DNA of 64,000 nucleotides from contig URYN01000001.1 in the NCBI GenBank assembly GCA_900552135.1, positions 1 to 64,000 on the forward strand, read 5' to 3'. Positions 26,561 through 36,476 of the stretch are shown in pieces (the first letter of the stretch is position 1; each line of letters starts with the position of its first letter). The notes beneath the pieces were generated by a model. It was not told the DNA's origin and made no database searches. It saw nothing but the letters and a program-made list of their open reading frames with translations. The stretch is from an uncultured Clostridium sp. (GTDB taxonomy: Bacteria > Bacillota > Clostridia > TANB77 > CAG-508). The translations under genes were made by a program, and so were the position numbers.

Positions 26561-27345
26561 TATTTTTTTGAAAAAGAAAAATATTTTGAGATTTGTAATG
26601 ATAGCAACATTTATTGTGACTGTGTGTACACTTACAAAATCGTTTGGAATGCAACATTATTATAAATTAGATTTTTCAACTGGATTGGTTACTGCGTCTA
26701 AGCTAAATGTCAGAAGTGGACCACGGGACTAATTATAATGTTGTAACAACAGTAAATAAAAATGAGTATATTAGAGTATTTGCAGGTGTTGGAGAATGGT
26801 ATATCATTCAGACTGACAAGGATTATGTTGGAGCCGTTAGTAAGAAGTATGTAAAAGCAATTTATCCGAGTACGTCTAGTTCTGGCAACACAAGTAGTGG
26901 AATGACAGGTGGTAGCACATCTACTGGAAATAGTGGAACTTCTGGAACGCAGACCTCAAGCATGAATTCAGATGAAAAAGAAGTTTTTGATTTAATCAAC
27001 AAGCAAAGGACTAATAATGGTCTACCAGCTCTGAAAAATGATAGTGAAGTTCAAAGAATTGCTAGAATAAAGGCTCAAGATATGGTGGATAATAATTATT
27101 TTTCACATAATTCACCAACCTATGGCTCACCATTTGATATGCTGAAAAGTTTTAAAGTTTCGTACAAAACTGCAGGAGAGAATATTGCTGCTAATTCAAG
27201 CAATAGTAGTGCTGTAACGGCATGGATGAATTCATCTGGACATAAGGCAAACATATTAAATAGTAGCTTTAATTATACAGGTATAGGCGTAGTAAGTAGT
27301 CCAAGGTATGGAAAAATGTATGTTCAAATGTTTATTGGAAAGTAG
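26553..27345 (+). pseudogene. exported SH3b-CAP domain protein, broken by one extra base
   Basis: The gene opens at ATG 26553 after GGGAGG with a basic leader and a membrane/signal helix (about 11-30), then begins an SH3 domain (LVTASKLNVRSGP). One extra base at about 26724 sends the frame to a stop at 26732-26734; in the next frame the domain continues (GTNYNVVTTVNKNEYIR), then a Ser/Gly/Thr linker and a full CAP (YkwD/SafA-like) domain with FSHNSPTYGSPFDML and AGENIAANSS to the stop at 27345. Repaired length is about 263 residues. Clostridial CAP-SH3 proteins are cell-wall or spore-coat associated. The shifted codon is CGG, as in spmA. Real mutation, assembly error and +1 frameshifting are all possible. 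Confidence 0.8.
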
Positions 27346-27365
27346 AATATGAAGGTTGCAAACAA

Positions 27366-27417
27366 AAGATGCAATATTAATGTTAAAAATTTATAACATT
27401 AGTGTTGCATCTTTTTA
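27366..27417 (+). terminator. terminator after the CAP gene
   Basis: Twenty-base stem (27366-27385 with 27394-27413, two G-U pairs), an eight-base loop and a T run. Confidence 0.85.
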
Positions 27418-27516
27418 ATATCGTTATTATAAAATTACATCAAATGACTGTAATTAGACTATATTGTTATTACACATTATAATTTATAATATTTTGTTTT
27501 TCATAACTATAAAATT

Positions 27517-27957
27517 TTATTTAGATTCCATTATTATTGTTACAGGTCCATCATTTAAAAGCTCAACTTTCATATCTGCACCAAATTCGCCAGTTTGAAC
27601 TAAATTAATCTTTTTTCTACATTCTGAAACAAAATATTCATATAATGGAATTGCAATATCTGGTTTTGCAGCATCTATGAAGGAAGGCCTATTTCCACCA
27701 CTTGCGTCACCATATAAAGTAAATTGAGAAACAATTAATAGTTCTCCATTTACATCTTTTAAAGATAAATTCATTTTGTCATTTTTATCTCTAAAAATTC
27801 TAAGATTTATAACTTTTTTAACCATATAATCCACATCTTGTTTTGTATCTGTGGATTTTATTCCTAATAAAACTAAAAATCCTTTATTTATTTTTCCAAT
27901 AACATTTCCATCAACTGTAACACTTGCAGATGAAACTCTTTGTACAACGGTTCTCAT
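27517..27957 (-). CDS. dtd: D-aminoacyl-tRNA deacylase
   Basis: 146 residues, the standard DTD length. Cuts D-amino acids from mischarged tRNA. The two hallmark motifs are SQFTLYGD and NDGPVTI, the latter carrying the cis Gly-Pro of the active site. It is often linked to relA/rsh, but here it stands alone, divergent from tadA. Confidence 0.95.
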   Translation of the reverse strand: MRTVVQRVSSASVTVDGNVIGKINKGFLVLLGIKSTDTKQDVDYMVKKVINLRIFRDKNDKMNLSLKDVNGELLIVSQFTLYGDASGGNRPSFIDAAKPDIAIPLYEYFVSECRKKINLVQTGEFGADMKVELLNDGPVTIIMESK

Positions 27958-28051
27958 AGAAATTCCTCCAATAAAAATAATTTGAAAATAAATACAATTA
28001 AAAATGATTATATTATCTTATAAACTTATTTTCTTAACAGTAAATTCATGA

Positions 28052-28057
28052 TATAAT
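28052..28057 (+). promoter_or_regulatory. extended -10 promoter of tadA
   Basis: TG-A-TATAAT (TATAAT at 28052-28057); no good -35 is seen, which is usual for extended -10 promoters. Confidence 0.55.
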
Positions 28058-28116
28058 ATATACATTAAAAAATCAAGTAAAAAAGAGATTTCAGTAAAAT
28101 ATGGGGGAAAATAAGT

Positions 28117-28626
28117 TTGAATAAAGTAAAAGAATCAGATGTAAAAACAAAAAGTGATGAATATTTTATGAGGGAAGCTCTAAAAGAGGCAAAAAAGGCG
28201 TACCTGAAAAATGAGGTACCCGTAGGGGCTGTGATTGTAAAAAATAATGAGATAATTGCAAGAGGACATAACGTAAAAGAAACGAAGAAAGATACAACCA
28301 AACATGCAGAAATAATTGCAATACAAAAGGCAAGCAAAAAACTAGAAGCATGGAGACTAGAAAATTGTACTATGTATGTTACTTTAGAACCTTGCACAAT
28401 GTGTACAGGAGCTATCATACAGGCTAGGTTGAAGAGATTAGTAATTGGAACGATGGACGAAAAAACAGGGGCCTGCGGATCGGTATTAAATCTAATTAAT
28501 GATTATGAATTTAACCATAAAGTGGAACTAGAAACAAAAGTTATGGAAACTGAATGTAAACATATAATGAAAAAATTTTTTAAAGAGCTTAGAGAGATAA
28601 AAAAGAATAAAAATAAAGTCGAATAA
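28117..28626 (+). CDS. tadA: tRNA-specific adenosine deaminase
   Basis: Converts A34 to inosine in tRNA-Arg(ACG). 169 residues from a TTG start behind a GGGGGAAA site. The zinc ligands and proton shuttle are His63-Ala-Glu65 (HAE) and Cys93/Cys96 (PCTMC). The C-terminus has a lysine-rich tail. It is transcribed alone, followed by about 170 bases before the adhesin. Confidence 0.92.
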   Translation: MNKVKESDVKTKSDEYFMREALKEAKKAYLKNEVPVGAVIVKNNEIIARGHNVKETKKDTTKHAEIIAIQKASKKLEAWRLENCTMYVTLEPCTMCTGAIIQARLKRLVIGTMDEKTGACGSVLNLINDYEFNHKVELETKVMETECKHIMKKFFKELREIKKNKNKVE

Positions 28627-28741
28627 AAAAGTAAAAGTAAAAAAATGTAATAAAAATGAAAAAAAGGCATAAGGATTAAATTTCCGTAGAAAAAGGTAAA
28701 TTTTTATTACATATAATTGACAAATTTTACAAGAAACACAA

Positions 28742-28770
28742 TTGACTTATATGTATAATATTGTTAAAAT
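28742..28770 (+). promoter_or_regulatory. promoter of the giant adhesin
   Basis: TTGACT at 28742-28747, 17-base spacer, TAAAAT at 28765-28770; GAGGGG follows at 28786-28791 before ATG 28800. Confidence 0.65.
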
Positions 28771-28799
28771 CAATACTAGAAAATAGAGGGGTAAAAACT

Positions 28800-31700
28800 A
28801 TGAATAAGTTTATGAAAAGTTTTGTAATTATTTTTAGCGTAATGATTGGAACAATTTTAGCACTTACAACTTATGTAAAAGCCGAAAGCACAAATCCAAT
28901 ATATCTTGGACTAGAATCGCTTAGAAGTTCTGGATATGGATACCAACAAAGTGCAAAAAAGGTATGGAAAATTGCATCATATAGCAGTGCAAATTCGGGA
29001 GAAACAGCTGACTTTAGCAAAACAATATACTGTATAAAGGCAGGCCCTGGATTTGGTTCATCAGATATGTCTACAGGTGGAGTTACAACAAAAAGTACCT
29101 ACAATCAAAGATTTAATTTAAAAGATTTAAGCTCGATTACAAGCCCATATAAAGATGTTTTACCAACTGGTACAAACTACAACAAATTGATGTGGGTTTT
29201 AGATCATTTGTATCTAATTCCTGCAACAGAGAATACAGCTGAAAAGAATGCTTTCTTAAAGAGTGTAATACCAGATGAAACTTATAGTGGAATTTCTTCA
29301 GATGAGATTGATGTTATTCAACAACTTGCAATTTGGTATTTTACAAACCCAACAGGAACATATCATTATTCTGCAGATGAGATAAATTTATACAGAAATG
29401 CAACTTATAAAGTTGATAGTAACTATAAAGCTTTTGACGATCTTTTTGGAGATGACGGATTAGATAAAATAGACGCACTTAAAGCTCTATATAGCTATTA
29501 CATTGATAACGCAAATGCAAATTCAAGCTATGTTTCAATAGATGTAAGTTCTAATCCAGTAGAACTTGAAATAAGTGGTGCAACTACTACACAAGTAAAT
29601 GGAAAATTAGTATTTGGACCATATAAAATAAATCAATTAATAGATACAAATTACAATTTATCTGCAACATATAAAGATTTAAATGGAAATACAATAACAC
29701 CAACAATAGCAGTAAAAAATGCTAGTGGAACTATTGCTTCAACATCAAAAACATTAAAACAACTAGTTGGAACAGAATTTTATTTAATGGTTCCAGCAAG
29801 TTCAAATATAATGGGAATAAAAATGGATATTACTGTATCTGGAACAAATAGAACAGCAAGATATTGGTCTGTTGCTAATGCACCAAATACAGAACAACCA
29901 GTTGTAATTATTGAAGAGACACCATACTCATACAACATAACAAATACAACAAAAGTTCTAAACGGATCTTATAACATACAAATTGTAAAAGTTGATAAAG
30001 CAAACAAGAATACAAAGCTTTCTGGAGCAATATTTGGAGTAAAAATAAATAATGGACAAGAACAAGAATATACAACAGATAGCAATGGAGTAATTTCAAT
30101 TTCTAATATATCAATTTCAGAAATTGGAACAGATACCATCGTTATAAATGAAAAAACAGCTCCTGCTGGATATAAATCATTAATTGGAAGCATGACGATA
30201 ACTGCAACAAAATCAATTGGAGAAAATGGTTTGTATGTAAGCAATATGACATACACCACAACGACTTCAGAGTCTAACAAAGAGGGGCTAGAAGTAAGCT
30301 TGGCAAATGGTACGATAGGTGTAACAGTTCCAAACGAGAAAAAGAGTGGACTATATAACTTACAATTAGTAAAAGTTGATAAAGACAACGCTAATATAAA
30401 ACTTGCTGGAGCAAAATTTAAAGTTGAATTAAATGGAGTTACTCTAACAGAGAGTGCAACAGATAGTAATGGTATAATTACAATTCCAAATATAGCAATT
30501 GATAAAGCTGGAACAGATGTAATAACAATAACAGAAACTGAAGCACCAACAGGCTATAACAAAATAATCGGAACATTAAAAGTAAATGTAACTAAAATAG
30601 AAGGTACGGATAAATACGAAGTAAGTAGTGCAACCTTCTCAACAGATACAACAGACTCTCAAAAACAAGGTTCGACAGTAAATTTAACTGATGGATTAAT
30701 TACTGTAACTGTACCAGATGAGAAAATGACTGGTTCATATAATTTGAAGTTATTAAAAACAGACACAAACAGTAAAGCTCTTGAAGGAGCAGAATTCAAA
30801 ATTACATTACCAGATGGAACAGTAAAAACTGCAAAAACAAATTCAGAGGGAATTATAACAATAGATGGAATAAATATTGCTCAAGCTGGTACTGATACAA
30901 TAACTGTTGAAGAAACAAGTGCACCAGCAGGTTATAAAAAAATAATCAACAGCTTACAAATAGAAGTAACAAAAGCAATATCAAATGGAGTGTATGCTAT
31001 AAGCAATCCTCAACTTAAGAATGTAAATTATAATATTCAAACATCAATCGATTCTCAAAAACCAAGTGTTACAATAGATGGAAATACAATAAATCTAACA
31101 GTAGTTAACTTAGAAAAAACATTTGACTTAGCACTTAGAAAATATATAACTAAAGTAAATGGAACAGATGTAGCTGAATCAAGAGTTCCAAACATAAAAT
31201 TAAGCACATTAAATTCAGGAACAACAGCAACATATAACCACAGAAAAAATCCTGTCGAAGTTAAAACTGGAGACAAAGTAATATACAATTTAACAATATA
31301 CAATGAAGGAGAAAAAATTGGTAGAGCAACAAAAATTCAAGATCAATTACCAACAGGATTAAAATTCACACAAGTTATATCAGGGAACTTCGAACTTGAT
31401 AGTTATTCTGAAACAGACAATTTACTAAAATTAAAGAGAACATCTAACACGGACAATTTGAACGCTTATAATGGAACAACACTTGCATCTGAAACAATAC
31501 AAATAGAATGTGAAGTAACACAAGTAGCAGGTGCAACAGATAAAGTTCTTACAAACGTTGCATGGATTTCAGAAGAATTTGATGCAGAACTTAATAAAAC
31601 AATAATAAGTCAAACTGGAGCAGACAGAGACTCTGAACCAAACACTAAACCAAATGTAAATAAAGACTCAATGGAAGATTACAAGGGAAATACATCTAAC

Positions 31701-34700
31701 AAAGATGATTTAACAGATTCAAATTACTTCTACAAGGGTGAACAAGATGATGACGACTTTGAAAAATTAATAATAAGAAAAGCCGAAGGAAAGTATGAAA
31801 TCGAAATTGTAAAACAAGAAGCAACAACAAAAGCCAGACTTCAAGGAGCTGTATTTAATGTAAATGGAACAGATAAAACAGCAACAAATGAGAACGGAAC
31901 TGTAAATCTTGGAACAACAACAATAACAGATTTATCTACAAAAGATACATATATAATAAAAGAAACTTATGCACCAAGTGGATACAATAAATTTGAAGGA
32001 ACAATAACTCTAGAAGTAGCAAAGAAAATAGAAAATGGTATAAATGTAATAGATGTAGAAAATACAACTATGACAGTAACAGACAAAGATGGACAAGTAA
32101 TTACAGCTAATAGTCCTGTAACAATAGATAAGACAACAGGAAAGATAACAATTACAGTAGATAACGAATCAATACAAGGAACATATAAGCTACAAGTAAT
32201 TAAAGTTGATTCTAAAAATAGTAACACAAAACTTGCTGGAGCAAAATTTACTGTTAAAGTAAATAATGAAGATGCAAAAGAATACACAACTGATGAATCA
32301 GGTGTATTAAGCATAACTCCAGTAACTATAACAGGAGAAGGAACAGACACTATAATAATAGAGGAAACAGAAGCTCCAACAGGATACACAAAATTAATAG
32401 GACAATTAAAATTAAATATAACAAAAACAATATCAAATGGAAACTATGTAGTAAGTAATGTTGAGTTCTCATCAGACACAACAGATGAACAAAAACAAGG
32501 TTCAACAGTTGCACTTGATAATGGAACAATAACAGTAACAGTTCCAAACAGAAAAAATCCTGGATTATACAAATTACAGCTTGTAAAAGTTGATGCACAC
32601 GATAATACAAAGAAATTAGCAGGAGCAAAGTTTGGAGTAAAGATTAATAATGGAAATGAAAGAACATACACTACAGACGAAAACGGATTAATAAGTGTTG
32701 GCTCTATTGTAATGGAAGATGAAGGAATAGATGTAATTACAATAAGAGAAATCGAAGCACCAGATAAGTACATTCAATTAATTGGTGAACTAAAAGTAAA
32801 TATAACAAAAGCTTTTGTAGAAACTGGCTATGAGGCAACTAAAGTTGAATTCTCTTCAGATACGACTGAAACACAAAAGAACGGTTCAACAGTAGGTTTA
32901 GTAGATGGAACAGTAACCATCACAGTTCCAAATATTCAATTTGACTTAAGCTTAAGAAAATTCATTACAAAAGTAAATGATGAAGAAATAACAAGCAGAA
33001 TTCCAGTGCCAGATGTAACTCCATTGGTAAATGGAACTTCAACTACTGCAATATATAATCACCCAAAAGATCCAGTAGGAGTTGCTGTTGGAGATTTAGT
33101 AGAATACACAATTCGTGTATATAATGAAGGACCAGAAGATGGTTATGCAAATGAAATGACAGATCATTTACCAGACCAATTACAATTTATAGCAGAAAAT
33201 ACTATAAATAAAAACTATGGCTGGAAAATGTATGATGCAGATGGAAATAAAACTACTGATAAAACAAAGGCTAAGATAATAAAAACAAATTATTTATCTA
33301 AGGAAAATGAACAAACATCAGGCGAAAACAAACTTGCAGCATTTGATGGAAATTCACTTGCTTACAAAGATGTAAAAGTAGTATGTAAAGTACTAAAAAC
33401 AACACTTAGGGTTAAGAAAATTACAAATATCGCAGACATTTCTGACTTTACAGATAAAGATGGAAACACAGTAAAAGATAGAGATTCAGAAGAAGATAAT
33501 GTAAATGTACCAACAGGAAAAGATCTTGAAGACTACAAGGATGACGAAGTTTCAAAAGATTATATACCAGGACAACAAGATGATGACGATTTTGAAAAAG
33601 TTATAATTAAAGAATTTGATTTATCTTTAAGAAAATTCATCACAAAAGTTGAAACAACTGAAATAACAAGCAGAATTCCTCAAGTAGATACGACAGTGTT
33701 AAAAGATGGAACTGGAACAACTGCAACATATACACATACAAAAGAGCCAGTACTTGTTTCAAATGGAAATACAGTAATATACACAATTCGTGTTTACAAT
33801 GAAGGCGAAATAGATGGATATGCAAGCAGTGTAAAAGATGATTTACCAGAAGGAATAGAATTCTTACCAGAAAATGAAACAAATGTAAAATACAGATGGA
33901 AGATGCTTGATAAAGACGGAAAAGTTGTAACAGATGTTGCTGATGCAGTATCAGTTGTAACAGACTATTTATCAAAAGAGCAAGGAGAAACAAGAAGAGT
34001 AGATGGTAGCGAAAACCCAGCACTTCTAAAAGCTTACGATAAAGAAAATGACGTACTTGATTACAAAAACTTGGAAATTGCTTTCAAAGTAGTTGAACCA
34101 AATACATCTGATAAGATTATAATAAATAAAGCACAAATATCTAAGAACACAGACAAGAATGGAAAAGACATTGAAGACAGAGATTCTACTCCAGACCAAT
34201 GGAACGAGGGAGAAGATGACCAAGATATTGAAAAAATAAAGGTTCAATGGTTCGACTTATCTCTTAGAAAATGGGTAACACAAGCAATTGTAACAGAAAA
34301 TGGAGAAGAAAAAATAACAGAAACAGGTCATAAAGCAGAAGATGATCCAGAACAAATAGTAAAAGTTGACCTAAAGAAGAGCAAGATAGATCAAGTAACA
34401 GTTAAATTTAGATATAAAATAAGAGTAAAGAATGAAGGCACAATAGCTGGATATGCAAAAGAAATAAAGGATTACATTCCACAAGGATTGAAATTCGTAC
34501 AAGAAGACAACCCACTATGGAAAGTAGTAGATGAAAATACTGTTACAACAGACCAAGCAAAAGACATATTACTAAAACCAGGAGATACTACAGAAGTTGA
34601 AATAGTTCTAACATGGATAAATGATACAGAAAACTTCGGAGTAATGGACAACTGGGCAGAAATAAGCAAAGATTACAATGAATATGGATCTCCAGATATT

Positions 34701-34865
34701 GATTCGACTCCAGACAATAACAAACATGGAGAAGATGATATAGATGATGCACCAGTAATGATAGCAGTACAAACAGGTGAAACAATGATATATGCTTTCA
34801 CAAGTTTAGGAGTATTAACAATATTAGCATCAGGACTTATTCTAATAAAGAAATTTGTATTATAA
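28800..34865 (+). CDS. giant thioester/CnaB-repeat cell-wall adhesin
   Basis: 2021 residues from ATG 28800. A signal peptide covers about 1-28. An N-terminal thioester domain has Cys78 (IYCIKAG) and Gln175 in IQQLAIW, the pair that forms an internal thioester for covalent host binding in Gram-positive adhesins. Then come six CnaB/SpaA-type repeats, each with a Lys-rich start (KVDKANKNTKLSGAIFGVK and variants near 29980, 30365, 30745, 31800, 32190, 32577) and most with an ETxAP-like E-box, which suggests self-made isopeptide bonds. Between and after them are four FDLxLRK blocks (near 31122, 32938, 33613, 34250). The end is VQTGE, a hydrophobic segment and KKFVL, a variant sortase signal rather than LPXTG. 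No sortase is in the window. Confidence 0.85.
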   Translation: MNKFMKSFVIIFSVMIGTILALTTYVKAESTNPIYLGLESLRSSGYGYQQSAKKVWKIASYSSANSGETADFSKTIYCIKAGPGFGSSDMSTGGVTTKSTYNQRFNLKDLSSITSPYKDVLPTGTNYNKLMWVLDHLYLIPATENTAEKNAFLKSVIPDETYSGISSDEIDVIQQLAIWYFTNPTGTYHYSADEINLYRNATYKVDSNYKAFDDLFGDDGLDKIDALKALYSYYIDNANANSSYVSIDVSSNPVELEISGATTTQVNGKLVFGPYKINQLIDTNYNLSATYKDLNGNTITPTIAVKNASGTIASTSKTLKQLVGTEFYLMVPASSNIMGIKMDITVSGTNRTARYWSVANAPNTEQPVVIIEETPYSYNITNTTKVLNGSYNIQIVKVDKANKNTKLSGAIFGVKINNGQEQEYTTDSNGVISISNISISEIGTDTIVINEKTAPAGYKSLIGSMTITATKSIGENGLYVSNMTYTTTTSESNKEGLEVSLANGTIGVTVPNEKKSGLYNLQLVKVDKDNANIKLAGAKFKVELNGVTLTESATDSNGIITIPNIAIDKAGTDVITITETEAPTGYNKIIGTLKVNVTKIEGTDKYEVSSATFSTDTTDSQKQGSTVNLTDGLITVTVPDEKMTGSYNLKLLKTDTNSKALEGAEFKITLPDGTVKTAKTNSEGIITIDGINIAQAGTDTITVEETSAPAGYKKIINSLQIEVTKAISNGVYAISNPQLKNVNYNIQTSIDSQKPSVTIDGNTINLTVVNLEKTFDLALRKYITKVNGTDVAESRVPNIKLSTLNSGTTATYNHRKNPVEVKTGDKVIYNLTIYNEGEKIGRATKIQDQLPTGLKFTQVISGNFELDSYSETDNLLKLKRTSNTDNLNAYNGTTLASETIQIECEVTQVAGATDKVLTNVAWISEEFDAELNKTIISQTGADRDSEPNTKPNVNKDSMEDYKGNTSNKDDLTDSNYFYKGEQDDDDFEKLIIRKAEGKYEIEIVKQEATTKARLQGAVFNVNGTDKTATNENGTVNLGTTTITDLSTKDTYIIKETYAPSGYNKFEGTITLEVAKKIENGINVIDVENTTMTVTDKDGQVITANSPVTIDKTTGKITITVDNESIQGTYKLQVIKVDSKNSNTKLAGAKFTVKVNNEDAKEYTTDESGVLSITPVTITGEGTDTIIIEETEAPTGYTKLIGQLKLNITKTISNGNYVVSNVEFSSDTTDEQKQGSTVALDNGTITVTVPNRKNPGLYKLQLVKVDAHDNTKKLAGAKFGVKINNGNERTYTTDENGLISVGSIVMEDEGIDVITIREIEAPDKYIQLIGELKVNITKAFVETGYEATKVEFSSDTTETQKNGSTVGLVDGTVTITVPNIQFDLSLRKFITKVNDEEITSRIPVPDVTPLVNGTSTTAIYNHPKDPVGVAVGDLVEYTIRVYNEGPEDGYANEMTDHLPDQLQFIAENTINKNYGWKMYDADGNKTTDKTKAKIIKTNYLSKENEQTSGENKLAAFDGNSLAYKDVKVVCKVLKTTLRVKKITNIADISDFTDKDGNTVKDRDSEEDNVNVPTGKDLEDYKDDEVSKDYIPGQQDDDDFEKVIIKEFDLSLRKFITKVETTEITSRIPQVDTTVLKDGTGTTATYTHTKEPVLVSNGNTVIYTIRVYNEGEIDGYASSVKDDLPEGIEFLPENETNVKYRWKMLDKDGKVVTDVADAVSVVTDYLSKEQGETRRVDGSENPALLKAYDKENDVLDYKNLEIAFKVVEPNTSDKIIINKAQISKNTDKNGKDIEDRDSTPDQWNEGEDDQDIEKIKVQWFDLSLRKWVTQAIVTENGEEKITETGHKAEDDPEQIVKVDLKKSKIDQVTVKFRYKIRVKNEGTIAGYAKEIKDYIPQGLKFVQEDNPLWKVVDENTVTTDQAKDILLKPGDTTEVEIVLTWINDTENFGVMDNWAEISKDYNEYGSPDIDSTPDNNKHGEDDIDDAPVMIAVQTGETMIYAFTSLGVLTILASGLILIKKFVL

Positions 34866-34892
34866 TATAAGTTTGTAATATAGTATGAAAAA

Positions 34893-34942
34893 AGTAAAAG
34901 GCCGAATGGATTTTTTCCAAGAGGCCTTTTTACTATTTTTAT
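34893..34942 (+). terminator. terminator after the adhesin gene
   Basis: AGTAAAAGGCC at 34893-34903 pairs with GGCCTTTTTACT at 34923-34934 (one bulge), followed by a T run. Confidence 0.8.
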
Positions 34943-35066
34943 ATAATCGAAAAGTCATACTGAACTTTCTAGCACATAAAATATGTTAGTGTCCAAGGCA
35001 TTTCGGAAAATTGGTCCAAGGATATAATTGCTTTATGAAACATAAAGATATACAAAATATGTAGGT

Positions 35067-35094
35067 TTGACTTTTTATATTTTTTTGATATAAT
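35067..35094 (+). promoter_or_regulatory. promoter of tRNA-Ser
   Basis: TTGACT at 35067-35072, 16-base spacer, TATAAT at 35089-35094, 14 bases before the mature tRNA. Confidence 0.75.
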
Positions 35095-35108
35095 ATAAAA
35101 GCATATAA

Positions 35109-35201
35109 GGAGACGTATCGAAGTGGTCATAACGAGGCTGACTCGAAATCAGTTAGCCGGCTTAAACCGGCCCGTGGGTTCGAATCCCACCGTCTCCGCC
35201 A
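35109..35201 (+). tRNA. tRNA-Ser (anticodon CGA)
   Basis: 93 bases with encoded CCA. The acceptor stem GGAGACG pairs with CGTCTCC; the anticodon loop CTCGAAA gives CGA, reading UCG; the long variable arm (TAGCCGGCTTAAACCGGC region) is typical of class II serine tRNA. Confidence 0.95.
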
Positions 35202-35229
35202 ACTAAGAAAAGAAAGGAAAATCCTGTAC

Positions 35230-36120
35230 ATGAATACTGATATGAAAGATAAGATTAAATTTTGTGCAGCTATTGGAACTCTACTTATAATAATAATAAT
35301 TGTACTTATGATTGTTTTGCAATATCAGGTTGAGGGTGAAAAAAATATGCCTTATCAGCTATCTAAAATAACAATAATAAGTACTGCTGAGGGTGAACAA
35401 AATAAAGGAGAAAATACTAATGTAGAGAGTGGAAAAACAACAGAAGAACAAACTACTACAGATGAAAATGCAGAAAATGTAGAAACTGAAAATACGAATA
35501 ATGTTGAGAGTACCGAAAGTGCTGAGAACTCTGAAAATAATAATGAAAACAATGGAACAAGTACTGAAGAAACTCATAAATGGAATTTGAAAATAGATCA
35601 AAGTAATGATATTTACTTCTTTATAGACAAAAATAGCGATTCTGATGACGATATTTTAGAGTCTCTTACAATTGCAAATATTAAGGTGATTAAAGCACCA
35701 CAAAAAGGAATAATAAGAACATATATGCCTAATAGTAATGATGGAAGAACTTTTATATATGATGACAGCTATTTAATAGAAGATAAGCTTGAATATAAAG
35801 GAGCAAAAAGTAGCAATATAAAAACACTAGAAATAGGCAGTAAAGGTGGTTCTGCAGTAATTAGAATTTCAAATAGCAATATTGGAAAATTCGTATCTGA
35901 TGAAGACACAGAAGTTAAGCATGATGGTACACTAATTACAAAAATAGGTGCAACTGAAAAGGAAATTAGTTTTAAAGTTAGCTTTGACTTGATTTTACAA
36001 ATAAATAAAATAAAATATAAGGCAACAATAACTTTGAATCTGCCAGAAGCAGGACTAAGCGAAGCAGGAACAACCACAAAAGAGATAACAGAAGGATTTG
36101 TATTTAAAAGAATAAGATAA
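35230..36120 (+). CDS. unknown membrane-anchored protein with Glu/Thr/Asn-rich linker
   Basis: 296 residues, 28 bases after tRNA-Ser, so it may be co-transcribed with it. One membrane helix (about 11-33) is followed by a low-complexity acidic Glu/Thr/Asn linker (about 52-115) and a C-terminal domain of about 180 residues that looks beta-rich, with repeated Asp/Ser patches such as DKNSDSDDDILES. I do not recognise the domain. Topology suggests it is held outside the cytoplasm by the N-terminal helix. An AAAGGA site precedes ATG 35230. Confidence 0.65.
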   Translation: MNTDMKDKIKFCAAIGTLLIIIIIVLMIVLQYQVEGEKNMPYQLSKITIISTAEGEQNKGENTNVESGKTTEEQTTTDENAENVETENTNNVESTESAENSENNNENNGTSTEETHKWNLKIDQSNDIYFFIDKNSDSDDDILESLTIANIKVIKAPQKGIIRTYMPNSNDGRTFIYDDSYLIEDKLEYKGAKSSNIKTLEIGSKGGSAVIRISNSNIGKFVSDEDTEVKHDGTLITKIGATEKEISFKVSFDLILQINKIKYKATITLNLPEAGLSEAGTTTKEITEGFVFKRIR

Positions 36121-36244
36121 ACAATATCAAAGAAAAATTTAGAATAAATAAGTATCGCATAATGCAAATAGAAAAGATAAACAATATTAAATAAGAAATT
36201 ATCATAAATGAATTATAAATATAAAAAGAAAAGTAAAATTTTAC

Positions 36245-36273
36245 TTGCTAATATTAAAAAAATAGTATATACT
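36245..36273 (+). promoter_or_regulatory. promoter of the SRP RNA
   Basis: TTGCTA at 36245-36250, 17-base spacer, TATACT at 36268-36273. Confidence 0.65.
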
Positions 36274-36297
36274 ACTAACGTATGAGAAATATATTTT

Positions 36298-36407
36298 AGC
36301 TTTTGTGTGGAGAGCACACCAATAAAGAACCGTGAATCTTGTCAGGTCCGGAAGGAAGCAGCAATAAGCGGAACCTCTTTATGTGGAGTACTTTCCACAG
36401 AGAAGCT
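36298..36407 (+). ncRNA. ffs: signal recognition particle RNA (small bacterial type)
   Basis: The conserved tip GTCAGGTCCGGAAGGAAGCA (36341-36360) with its GGAA tetraloop and asymmetric loop binds Ffh. The ends (36298-36311 with 36394-36407) form the long base helix. Outer sequences TATGAGA and TCTCATA extend the stem and a T run at about 36429-36434 looks like the terminator. It stands just before dnaX, the classical Firmicute position. Confidence 0.93.
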
Positions 36408-36476
36408 AAATGAAATAAGTCTCATACTTTTTTAAAATATAAAGGAATTACACCGCAAATTATTGGGGGTGAAAAT

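Noticed and set aside
28717..28722. TTGACA upstream of the adhesin as its -35
   Set aside because: It is 31 bases from the nearest TATAAT. The TTGACT/TAAAAT pair at 28742-28770 has proper 17-base spacing.
29980..32900. CRISPR or tandem DNA repeat in the adhesin region
   Set aside because: The repetition is of protein domains about 125-130 residues long with divergent DNA, not short identical repeats with spacers. No CRISPR array was seen in the window.
29908..34785. several long open frames antisense to the adhesin
   Set aside because: They are shadows of a repetitive, AT-rich gene, made mostly of Leu/Ser/Val, without ribosome-binding sites.
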